A stretch of 64,000 nt of DNA, taken from the NCBI GenBank assembly GCA_035582835.1, contig JAYKAV010002319.1:806001-870000 (forward strand), given 5' to 3'. The notes under the pieces are model-generated. The model saw only the letters and a list, made by a program, of their open reading frames with translations. It was not told the DNA's origin and made no database searches. The stretch comes from Phoebastria nigripes. Taxonomy: Eukaryota; Chordata; Aves; Procellariiformes; Diomedeidae. Within the stretch, counting starts at the first letter, position 1. Every line of letters begins with the position of its first letter. This document shows positions 1 through 11,880 of the stretch, piece after piece. A program made the position numbers and the translations under genes.

Positions 1-2924
1 GATAGTTATTTTCAGAATGGATAGAGTCAGGCATAGTGGTATTAATTCATGAGAGCAGGAAAGGGAGACAGCATAATTAGCCCAAATGAAATATGAGAAA
101 TCCTTCATGTAAGAAAGGCTGGACAATGTCTTGTAAGGAAAAGCTAACCCATGCAACTTCTCACAGTGAGGTAAGATCAACAATTCTGTCTGGAATCCCA
201 GCTCTCTGACATCACCAGCTCTTTAAATCACAGTGAGCTGAGAGAAAGGAAAATGCTGGCAATGCTTTGATGACATCCCTGAATATGGCCTCCTCTTGTG
301 ACTTGCCTTCCCTAGAGGATATAGAGGACAAGACTCATTCCCTTTTAAAAGGAAGAATGCTACCTTCCTATCCAAGTCCTACATTTTTGCTTTCTCCCTT
401 GAGAGCTGGCATATATAACTACTCCTGCTTGATGCATTACTGAAACAAACTCCCAAGTAGAGGTTCAGCAATAGTTAGTATTGCTTGAGAAGGCCTCAAG
501 CTCCTTCCTCATATTTCCCCTACTTCCTGTTTTCTTTTAGACTAGCAATGCCTGATTATGGCTCTGTACCTCCTAGTCAGAACTTGGGAGCACACAGAAG
601 TAAAAGGTCCTGAAAGATGAAAGCGAACTGAATGTGGCTGACTTGCGGTTTTAGATACAGTTTCTCAAGAGTTTTTATTTCCTAATTATACTCCATTGCT
701 TGTTGCACAGTGTCGCAGTTCAGAAATCAAAATCCCACATTATGGTTGGTGCTGCCTCAGCATATGTGAGTGAGTTTCTGCTCCAAATACTGTTTTAGTT
801 ACAAATGAAAGAATCAAGCAGAGGTTTAGTGATAGTAGCATGCAAACACTAGCATTCTCATGCTATTCTTCACTTCTGCTTTGCTATCAGTAAGTGCTGC
901 AGCAGAAACAAGACTGAGGGAGGTAATTAGGAAGGTAAATCAAAAGGGAAAAGCATGCCTGACATACTGCTGCTTCTGAAGCCCGAGAAACAGAAAAGTA
1001 GTTTGCACAACTGAAGTTAACCCAACAGGCTGATGATGTTCATTGCTGTGTTCTGCCTCCACTTGCTTTATTGGGAAGGGCAATAGGATGGAGGTGGCAG
1101 GGAGCCAAGAACAAATTCCCAATCCTAAAACCAGTTTTACATCAGCCTCAGCAGCCCTGAGAGCAGCCTGATGGCGCTAACTCCCCAAGGCCTGTAATCA
1201 CAGGGGTAGTTAGAATGGAGATACTGTCTACCTCTCTCACATTTCTCCCCAGACAGCAAATGTCAAGGCATAGGGCCAACTGCGCTGACTCTATGTCCAC
1301 TAAGTATCTCTGGCATGTGGTAAGTTTGTGCTTTTTGATGTTTTCAAAATATACAGCTGGAGCAGAGATGTGGTTTGTACATCATTGAAAGTGGTCTACG
1401 TCTCTTTTGTGCTGACAGATATTGGACCTAAGGAATTCAAACTTGTTTACCCATTTATCTTAACAAATTTCCTAAATTTTCTACAGATGCCTCTATTTTT
1501 ATATCCACCCTTCACATTCTGCTTTACTCCAAGGTTGAACATAGAAAAACTGTTCTGTAGCTCTCAGTGTATTCCAGGGGCATGCTCTTTAATCTGCAGA
1601 AGCAACAAATGATGCAATGCATTTTCTCTAAGGCCATCCCCAGAAAGCTGGAACAACTATAGAGCCATCTCTTCAGTCTGGATTTGTACAGCATTTAGCA
1701 CTATACAGAGGTTCTCTCTAACCCTGTTCATGCAAATTAATGAACTGTAGGAGAGTTAAAAAAGATGTAGGGTACATTCCATGCAGCCTCTAGGCAGAAA
1801 GTAGGTAAGTATTTATGAAGTCTTCTGCATCTACCCAGCAAACCTAACAGAAGGTCACAGAACAGTTGAAAGTTTCTATCAGGCATGAATTTTTCTGTGC
1901 ATCTTTGACTATGTTCTGCTTCAGCAGTATCATTGTAAATGAACTCCTCAAAAGGTAAGTACAGACAGAGCAAAAAAGCAGTGTAACAGATAGAAAAGTC
2001 AGCCCAGTAGCTTCTTTCATCAGTACTTTCAGGGATACTGTGGAAAATCAGCATCTCATAACATCATCCACCATCAGCCTAAAAAGGAATCCCCAAACAA
2101 GCTGGCTGGGAGCAAAATAACAAGGGGCTATGCAATTTAGACCTTTCAGTCTTGGAGAACTATTTGACAGAAAACTGTTACAAATGTCATTGCCACTGAG
2201 CTTGTCCGCTTTTATGTTTGTCACTGCAGTAAAGTGGAACTCCCAGTGAGTTCCTGAACATTTATGCTCTTCCTGGGACAAAGCGGGCTAGTTGCTTGAA
2301 CTACTGAACTCAGATGCCCAGAAAACAATAGCAACTTGTGCACTCAAAAAACGGCCAGGAAACAGGTGTGAACTGGGAATATCTAGAGATCTGTGATGGT
2401 CCAGAGAAAATGGTTCAGAAAAAAAAAACCAGATAGATTTCTAAGATGTACCCACAATGGAGACCCAGAAAAAAATCATACAAGACACCAAAAATTATTA
2501 TTCTGGTACCATTTACAGACAATCTTACAGGACATTGTCTTTACTCAAGTAACACGTACTGCTTCCCTAACTTTCCTTTCCCATTTTTGTTTACTGTCTA
2601 CATATTATAGAGGTCAATGTCTTTATGCTGTTTGTGCTGATAAATAAATTACATGTGGTTCCTCCCTGATGACCCACACTGTACAGGGTAACAACGTTAT
2701 GTTGCACTTCAGAGATATACAGAGACAATAAAAAAGCCGTAAGAGTCAAAACCGACTGTGAGGCTGGAAGTCACTCCACATTATCCCTCTGGTTACATGC
2801 TATCCTAACCTATTTGTAGCTGTACCAAGGGTTCCTTTCACAGAAGTAAAGGAAAAGCAGAATAGCACCTATCATCATCTGGCTGAACTTAAGAGTTTAG
2901 TCATGGAAATCAGAAGCTTTATTC

Positions 2925-2949
2925 TATTCTATACCAGTGATATAGAATA
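2925..2949. repeat. Short hairpin in an ATTCT-rich patch
   Basis: TATTCTATA (2925-2933) pairs exactly with TATAGAATA (2941-2949) across a 7-nt loop. Further ATTCTATTCT copies continue to about 2993. Confidence 0.85.
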
Positions 2950-4007
2950 TATTCTATTCTAATACTCTGCACAGAATATTCTATTCTCTACCATATTCTA
3001 TGGCAGTGGTCTAGCAAAGCTGTCAGCTCTGTTCCCTCATGGCCGCACAGCTGAGCTCAGGGAACCCTCTCTTACTTCCACATTCAGCCGTAACTTGAAA
3101 AGATATACCAAGGAGGCCATTCAAAAGGTTCACTAGCCAGGGCAGGAAAAAGAAAAATCCTAACTACAAACCATTTCCCAACCCTTTCCTCGGGGTCTAC
3201 TTCAAAACCCCATATTCAAATCTAAAACAAGACAATTCAGAGGGCAGAGCAACAAATTCCCTTGTCTGTGCTTCCTGCCTAGGGAGCTGGAAGGAAAGGG
3301 GAACACCCTTCTCCTGATAACCCCAGCTTCCCCTCTGGGCTCACAGCTGAGCACAGATCGGCCAGGCCATCAGCAGGAATGGTAACTGCTTACTTGCCAG
3401 AACACCTTTAACTTGGCTGTAATATGACACAGAGCACACCGACTATTGGCTGTAAAGCCACTGGCTCAAGTCCTGAGTAGGAAAACGAATGCATGAGTAA
3501 TACCTAGGATTTTTTGCTTAATCATTCAGCTATGTAGACACAGTATCCTTACAAGCAAACCATTCTGGACACAGGAGAAAGAGAAGACTTAGTACTCTTC
3601 TTTCCTAAAAACACAACTAGACATGTTTGCTCTAGAAAAATGAACATTCTTGCCTCAAACTGGAACTTAATATAGTAATTTTTATTTTTTAAATGAATTT
3701 GCGTGGTCAAGCTATAGCTTTGAAAGGAAACCTAATCCATATAAAGTTAGGAAAAATGTGAAACATAATCCAAGAACTTTTGCCAAAGCAAAGGCTAGAT
3801 CAAAAGAGAGATTCTCCAGGACAGAAAGACCCTGTGAGGAATCAGTGGTGATCCATGAAGCAGCTCAATTTGATTCATTATGTACATATCATAACAATAC
3901 TTTGCAATTCTAACACAAGGATGAAATAGCGTTTTGCAAATTTTGACTAATCAATTTGAAAATACTTAAAGACAACACAGGCATGTTACAAACTGTGGGG
4001 TTTTTGG

Positions 4008-4042
4008 CTTTTTTGTTTGTTTGTTTGGTTGGTTGGTTTTTT
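4008..4042 (+). repeat. (TTTG)n(GGTT)n simple repeat
   Basis: A compound TTTG and GGTT run. A related (CAAA)n/(CCAA)n run is at 27700-27734. Confidence 0.9.
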
Positions 4043-5632
4043 AAATCAACTTTCCCAAACTAACAAGAAATCTCTGGAAGGGAACTCGGGAGATCTGCTT
4101 TGCTGGCCACAGTTTCAGATGGCTAGCATGCCCCCTGCTTTGTTTACATTTCATAGAAAATAACGCATTTGAGAAGAAATTGAAGCTCTACCTGAACAAA
4201 AAAAGGGAAGAAGAGAGAACTGCTTAATTACAAGATAGGATGAAAGAGTTCATTTATCCTGTTACATAGCCCTGAAGAAATTCTTAATTTACAGATATAT
4301 CTCAATATATGATCCAAACCATGAATAACCAAACAAAAAGTATTCCAAGCAAAAGACCCTGAAAACAACTCAAGTTCTTACAGCCAAAGTATAGAAGTGT
4401 CTCTGGAATTTGAGGTTTAATTTATGAGTCTATTACCATGCTATGAATTATTGCATACGCCTCCTGAAAAGAGCATAGACCTGTTACATCCCTAGTGATA
4501 GGATTTAGAAGTACAGCAGATTAGTAGTCATTCAAATAGAGACTTGTCATGAACTATGCATAAACAGAAGCAGCTAATCTAACACTGCCACACCTTGAGA
4601 AAAATCTGTTCTATGATTCACAGATGAACTATGATGCAACCCCAGCTGCTCTGCTCCCAATTCATAATGACAGTCTCAGGTATACTGCACAAAAAGAAAG
4701 TCTAGTATCTTGTTCCACTGTTCATTTTTCAATTCACCGTGGTTTATAATGGTAGTCTTGGAACAGCCTCAGGGCCCAAGAACGGGCTCTTACAGATGAT
4801 GCCCTGTCTATGATAGGCTTTCTAGGATTTACAAGAATTTTGTCTTGTCTATCTGAGGAAATCAACCGGAATAGATATTTGAAAAGAGCAGTACCCTACA
4901 TAAACATTAAAATAACTCAATTATCTTACCTAGGATTTGAAGGACAGGAAGAATATGAGTCCAAGGAAGACCTAGAGGAGGCTAACCAAGCACTGGCAGC
5001 AGGGGGGGTAATAATTCTTTGCTGTGTAGTTTCGCCCAACAGTTTTCACTTAAGATTCTTCTTCCCAGGAAATCAGAATACACATGCCTTACCTCCTCTA
5101 TAAGTGTCAGCAATTCAAGTTGCTTGCATGGTTTCCAAAAGCCTCCCCATTTATCCTTCTCAACTTCCACAATACAGTATTGATGTGTTTGAATTAGACC
5201 TTCCTGATAGCATTTAAAGTTCTCTTTGATGCAGAGCATGTCTTGCTGATTATATTTGAAAGACATCTTGTAATTTCTCTAAGCAGCATAACTGCACTTT
5301 TTATTCATCCATTTTTTTATTGGAGTTTCGATCTATGCATAGAGTAATTGAACTAGTGAACAGAGTAAACAAAAGCATATGCCTGTCAAGATTTAAAGGC
5401 ACCAGTGTGCTCACCAAATGTGCATTGCCTTTCTTCACTTGTTTAATATTTTAATAAATTGTTAACAACTAGTCTTCTACCTATAAGCTAAATCAAGGCT
5501 CTGAAAAGTAATATTTGGGAAATTTGGATCCATTTTAGGTCCATCTCTGCCCACATCTTCCTTTTCAGATGTCATAGGTGTTAGGTATGACGTTCTAGGT
5601 TCCCCTCTTTCCTCAGTGAGAGACCTCTGAAG

Positions 5633-5659
5633 CTGGTGCTGTACATGTACAGCAGCCAG
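5633..5659. repeat. Palindrome centred on TGTACATGTACA
   Basis: TGCTGTACATGTACAGCA (5637-5654) is a perfect 18-bp palindrome. It extends by CTGG/CCAG with one unpaired base on the right. Confidence 0.95.
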
Positions 5660-8600
5660 CTCGCCACATTGAGAAGAGACACCACCACCACCACTCATAC
5701 CTTACTGCAGAGCCACATCCTTTTAACCAGCCCACTTGCTTTTAGCAGGGTGGTTCAATTCCTAGTCAGACAACAACGCTGCCTAACTTGGTAATTTTTC
5801 TACTATCAGTAAGGCCTGCCTCCAGCTGGTAACCTTATGCCAATATTATCCACACCCTTTTCCTTGTGATGTTTATCCTCTGCCATTGCTTGGAGAAGTA
5901 ATTCACACTCCCCACAGGCTGAGGAAAACAGATCCTAAATCACTGCTCCCTGCTGGCAATTTTTGAAGATGTTGCTTAGCATAGAACAAGATATACCAGT
6001 GAGCTCTGCACAGCACCAAATCTCAACAACTGACAATGGAAAAAAAAGGACATCTCATCATCTCATAATTTTCTTTGAATTTGAGGTATGTCAGAACTCA
6101 AAGAAAGGGCTTCATTCCTAGAAGAATAAATCAAGTGAGTTGCCTGACAGCAGATCCTGATTCTATGCCGCCCTTCCTCTACAAAAATACTCCCAAGCTC
6201 ACAAGCACACTGGATACAGGGTTGCATGCAGCCCACTCTGCTAACTCATTCTTGTCTTGCTTGGGACAATACATTGGGAAGGATACTACGGGGCTGGGCC
6301 AACACACAGCCAACAGTCTGCTGTTATCAGGAATATGTACTTAAAGCTATCATCCAGATCCTCACCTCCCAGCACAAGGGAAAAGTGCCTGTTCACATGG
6401 CCACTTACTAAGGAGAGTAGTATGAAGTGTACAACAGCAACAAGGATTCAGTTCCCTGATGTCACAGCTTCGGATTTTTTGTTTGGTTGGTTTTTGTTTG
6501 TTTTTTTTTTTTAAATAAGGGATAAGGGAAGAGCTGCAACCAGGCACAGCTTCTCTGAATACAGAGCACATATCTGTGACCATGGTACAACGGAAAGTGA
6601 TGAGTGGGATGGGACAGCTTTCTGTTCAGGTCATCAGACGTTTGCTTTTTAATTAACCATTTGTTAAGAAAGCTATTTTCTACTCTGACTCCACACACCT
6701 TCAATTAGTAATAAAATCTTTCACTTGCCGTTAGCAAACTGACCTCAACCTTATATGGAATTTAAACAGCTCACAAAGAATGCAGTAAACCTCTTGCCCC
6801 TTCTCTGTTTGAGGCAACTGTTCTTTAAGTGCTTAGCAGAATGATGCTAGAGATCCTTTAAGAAATGCAGGAATTTCAGGCTCAAGCTACAGCCTGGTCT
6901 GTAACTAAGAGGGGAAAATTCAGTTCTACTGTCTAGGAATTTTTCCAAAAGTGTAATTTTTACAGTGTTAAATAAAACATGCTTTGAAATACTAAAAGGA
7001 CATGACAATTTTAATCAGGGGTCCAGTACAATGAAGTTTCGTGGCCTAAGTTTTAGCAGTACAGAGAAGACGATCTTGAACGTCACTGGGTTAATCTGTT
7101 TCTGGGAAATAGATTGTAGGCTTCCTACACAGCCTGATGCAGCACATGGCTCTTGCATGCTGAATCTCACAGCAGCAAGATCATGGGGCTGCTCACTCCA
7201 GGGACTTCCCCAGGAAATCCCTGACCATGGGATTCATTTCTGCTAACAAAGGGGGTCATCAGCAGACTAGACTTTTAGGGTTCACCTTTGGCAACAGTGG
7301 GGGCAATCAAGAAAACAGGCAATCTAAGTGCAGGAGCTGGCTGCAGGCTGGTTGGGCCCAGCAGAAGAACCTGGCAGGGGCAAGTACTGTCTGTTGCCAG
7401 GAAAGGGGATCCCATTTCACGGGTCTTTGCAACAAGACCTGTGACAGCCCAGCTGTATGAGCATACTCTGAAAAAAAGTTAGGGCAGCCAACTTCTACCC
7501 AGACATTAAAAGAAGAGTTTTGACTACAAAAAGCTCAACCAATCAACTTTTTTTTTTTTTTCTTTTTTTTTCTCTCCTATATCAAAGATACCAACTTTGT
7601 AACAAAGTGACCTTTCGGAGCTGGATTCATCAATGCATTCATACAGAGAGTCTAAGTAATCCTATATTCACCCAGAACAACTTCTGCCTCACCTTCACTG
7701 CTAGAAGCAAGGTGTCAGGTAAGCAAGCCTGATTTAAACTAAATACAGAGTCTTTTCAGAAGGGCATCTCACAGCAGGGCTTGTTTGGACTGCACATGTA
7801 TAAGCAAACTAGAGATATAAACACTCAAACCTTAGTAGCCCGATTAAAACTTCCATATTAAATTAGGATGAAGCTGGAGGTAAAAAGCCCTATGCATTTA
7901 TGTTCCAGAACAAGAGATGCACTGCCTTGCATGAGTCTGTTAAAGGATACATATGCTTGATCTGTAGATACAAAATTTCCAAAAATGAAAGGAGGCATAG
8001 GGGAAGTCTTTATAAACTTGTGAGAAAAACATCCGCCTAAAACCTTCCCTTTTCAGCCCTTTCTCACAATCAGTTTTTCGAATTGAAAATCTCCTTTGCA
8101 CTTTGACAGTCTGCCTATGAGACATTGCCCTGCTTTTTACCACCTTGCAGTGATTGGTATGTAGCAAAATGCAGCACGCTTGGCAGGTCTGTGGGAGAGG
8201 GAGGTCATTTTACTGAGGAGGCTGGACACACTTATTTCAGATATGGCATTCTCTAAAGCTCCAAGCTGTTTTGGAGATGGGAGAAAAAACTTCACCTCTT
8301 TGTGCAACTGTTTGCCCTCCAGGTAGATATCTGATAGGGAAAGGCTGCTCAAACAGTGGAAGGAATAAAGTCCAGGTTTTCTGGCACTGCAGACCAGTTC
8401 TTTGGTTCTGCCTGCCTCTTTTTAAACACGCATAGGCTTTTAGTGCTCTAGCTTATACTTAGGGGGCCACTCATACAGGAAAGGAAAGTAGAAGCTTGAC
8501 AGAATTTGATTTCAAGCCTCTCCCAAAACAAACATGTTGTAAAGAACAAGACCCAGTGTAGTATTGTCAATACTTAGTATTGACTCAGAAATGGGTTTTC

Positions 8601-8887
8601 TCTCCCCTTGTCACATTCCAAGATAAGTGAAGGCACCCTGAGCAAGAGGGGGCAACGCAAACTAGAAGATCCTAATCAGGGTGTGCAGAAATGCTCTCCT
8701 GTGAGCTCTGTGTAATATTAAATTTTTATCCTGTAAAAGCCCACCATCCACAGAAGCCCCAAAGCAGTGAAACAGCTTAAACTAGCACATCAGCAGCAGG
8801 CAGAGCTCCAAAACACTATATGACACAAGAAGGAAGCAGGCGAATAAACCAGCAAAAAATTGCACTGCATCTAAGTAGGGATGGGCC

Positions 8888-8906
8888 AAAAAAAAAAAAA
8901 AAAAAA
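8888..8906 (+). repeat. A19 homopolymer
   Basis: A run of 19 A in non-coding sequence. Similar runs are T18 at 14301-14318, A17 at 20310-20326 and T15 at 36180-36194. Confidence 0.95.
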
Positions 8907-11509
8907 GTCTTCCAAAGATTCTGACACTATCCCTCAAAAGATACTGTAATTGCACAGATTTTCAGACTTTTAAATCCTTAGACAAAAAGATCAATGTGGT
9001 TTGGGGAGGCACTTCTGTTTGGAGGTCAGCTCACATGCATGCTTCTCCTGTCAGAAGCCTGTGTTGTTCAGTCAATCTGATCTCACCAGGGAAGCTTGCA
9101 ATGTTGTTCTTTAGGACTATGCTGCAAAGCAGAGAATGTGGAACTGCATCTTCTATTTCCCCAGCTCTCTGCAGGATGGGCTCTCCAGGCCCAAGAACAT
9201 CCATAGCATGGCAAAGTGCCTAAGCACAGAAAACCTTGGCTGGCTGAGGAGAAGGGAACACAGCAAGCCTCCAGCCTCTTAGATACCACAGCTCTAACAG
9301 GAGGCTGGCTGCACTCAGCAATAAGATCACAGGCAGAACACCATCATGATAGTATCAATGTTTTCTTTTTGCGATTCTAAAATTGTAATTTTGAATTTGC
9401 TAGTACATATAGAGTGGTGGTAGCACCACCACTGTTAAGCCAAGTAAAATCATGAGACAGATACCCAGGCTGAAATTTGCTCCATCCAGCTAAATTACCT
9501 CTCATCTCCTCCTTACAAAAGGCCTGTTCCAATGCCTACTGAAATCTGCCAGAGTCTTTGCTGTGGCTTTGAAGGTTTCTTCAACATTTCGAAGCTTCCC
9601 AGGAAACCTGTATTAGAAATTTCTTAACAGAAATGGCAGCTAAGAGTAAGCTCCAAAACTCAAATCCAATTTTTAGAAAAAACTGAGTGGTGGGAAATGT
9701 TAAGAACATAAGGGGTATTTGCTTGGGGTCTGTTTGGGTCAGAATATGTTTGGCAAAGGAGAAAAGAGGTGAAGAAAAGGTGGCTTGTGCCTAGCTAAGA
9801 TTTGGGGTTGGTTTAGGTGCACTCCTGGTTTCAGCATTTTTCTATTCCCCCTTCAAAAAAGTAAATTAATGTATCAAACCCAGGGTGGCACTTCTGACAA
9901 AAATCACAGTTTAAATATAATACTGGAAGTGCTTCCAATGAACAATACATAGTGAAAATGCCATTTCTGCTCTCAAAGGCTGCCAGTGCAAGCTGCTGCT
10001 CTGAATCCAAATCAGAGACACTGTTTATTTGGCATGAAGTCACTTCTGAGGTTGTTTTAATTCTTTCATACAACTTAATTTTATTTGGAGCATGACATTT
10101 GGTGGATCATACAATATTAATGGTATGGATTCCTTAATGGGAAGAAGGCATTAGATCAGTACTGGAACCGCTCTCCAAAACCAGCCCTTACCAAATGGAA
10201 AGGGCACGCATTTCAAATACAGTTCATGCTCTTTACTAAAATGCTGTAAGTTAAACAGTATGTATTTTCCTCCATTAAAACTCCGATCTTCCTACAGCTT
10301 TGATACAGTAACAAAGGAAGATAATAAGAAAACAAAAGGTGTCTTGAGTTTCTCTCTTCTAGGCTTTCTCTTTCAGGAAACTATGTCTCTTCTGCCTTCA
10401 GAAAGCCACTCCTTTTTTCCTTATGTAACTAATGTGTAATAATTAAAGAGACACCTGCCTCAGTACGAGTCTGCAAAATGAATTGAACTATTCCTCCCTC
10501 AACTAGAACACCACCTGTTAAGGGGGTGGAAAATTTCTGGTAGCCATAGCCAGCCTGTTACAGCTTGTTATATGCTGGTACAGGAACCATAATCAAAGAG
10601 CACTAAGTTTGTTTCTGTGAGAATTTCTGCTATAGTACAAATCCTGCACTGCTCACTCCTGAAGTATGCTTATACTCTGGAAGCCTGGGGACAGCGCAGG
10701 TCAGCACCCCTCCAGCACTTGCAGCGAGTGTGCAAGAAACTGCTCTGGCCTAGAAGTAACAGAACAAGTCACAGAGCAGGGAAAAAAGTCCTCCCCCACA
10801 GCAATTCCAAGCAGAGACCAGAATTGCTCTGCTGGTGCACTGGGTATGGATTTGTAACAGAAAAGAGCAATAAATATCCCATTTTCACATGGTAAACTAG
10901 GCAGCAGTAAACAGCTCTGCATCTGAGAGACGATCTCACGCTTTCCTTTTATTCTTACTTTCTGTATTTTGCCAGTTCAGCGTCTGCTGTGCTCCTTCCT
11001 TAGGGGCCTGCGTTTGCTCTACTGTGAGTAACAGACATTCAGCCAGACAGGAGAGCAGCAGCTTTTCCCTCTTGCAGCAGCCTCCTGTAGTAACTTTACT
11101 GAGCAGCGTGCTGCTGTTTCTTCATGCTCTTTATCCTGTTAAATTACATAAAAAAATAAAGTCAGTCATATATGGGATACCTTCATAATGGTCTCAGTTC
11201 ATCTTGTGCCCAGTTTGTAGAATAGGGATCTACCTAGAGATGGGCCCGGGCTTAGGAAAAACTCCAGCATGCACTAACTTAGTAAGTCAGCGCTGCCCCA
11301 GTAGTCCATAAAAGTGTTAAAAGCACCTGCCATCACGTACAAAAATCCCAGGATAGCATTTTATAAATCAGAAACCTACCCTGATCCTGTCAGGCTGACA
11401 CATCTGGGCTGTTGGGCCAAAACCAGCCCTGCCCAACGGCAGCCATTTTAGGTGTACGGCCTCCATGAAGCAAGCTGGAAGGACTTTCTCCCATTTCTTC
11501 ACAGGGGCA

Positions 11510-11880
11510 CCCCAAATGCCGGGGGTGGAGGAGGAGGAGGAGGAGGAGGAGGAGGAGACAGGTCTGCCAGCTTGAAGGGCTCCCTCAAGAGCTGGAAACC
11601 GCAGAGAAGGCCGGTCGGCCGGTGAGGAGCCAGCCCCGCCGCCTCGGAGCCTCGCCACACGCCCGCCCCCCGGCGCGTGCCGCGGAGGGGCGAGAGAGAG
11701 GCATGATGCCCTCCAGGCCAGGCAGCCCGCGGGCCCGGCCTCCGTGTCCCCTCCTCCCCCTGCTGGCAGCCACGCTGAGGGCTGCGGCGCGTGGAGACAC
11801 CACCGGGTGAGGCGAACCCGGATCCCCTCGCGATGCGCCCCGCTTTTTCTCCTGTGGTTTCTGCCCCGTCCCCACCCCGA
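11510..11880. promoter_or_regulatory. CpG-island-like block, candidate promoter
   Basis: This is the only strongly GC- and CpG-rich stretch in the 44 kb flank: repeated CGCC, GGCCGGTCGGCCGG, CCCCGCCGCCTCGG and GGCGCGTGCCGCGG within 11600-11700, bordered on the left by a (GGA)n run. Vertebrate CpG islands usually mark promoters. A plus-strand frame starting at 11703 codes a short peptide with a leucine- and alanine-rich core (PLLPLLAATLRAAARG) and meets a consensus-like donor GGTGAGG at 11806, so a first exon is possible. No known gene was recognised, and a TPM1 first exon was looked for and not seen. Antisense frames of up to 198 codons over the island are probably composition artefacts. Confidence 0.5.
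11527..11557 (+). repeat. (GGA)n microsatellite
   Basis: About ten uninterrupted GGA units stand at the left border of the CpG-rich block. Confidence 0.95.

Larger units (their letters stand above)
1..11509. other. Intergenic sequence, no gene recognised
   Basis: The open frames here are all 60-105 codons, overlap on both strands and show no domain, signal or family that I can name. Only the simple repeats and the palindrome listed separately were found. Confidence 0.7.
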
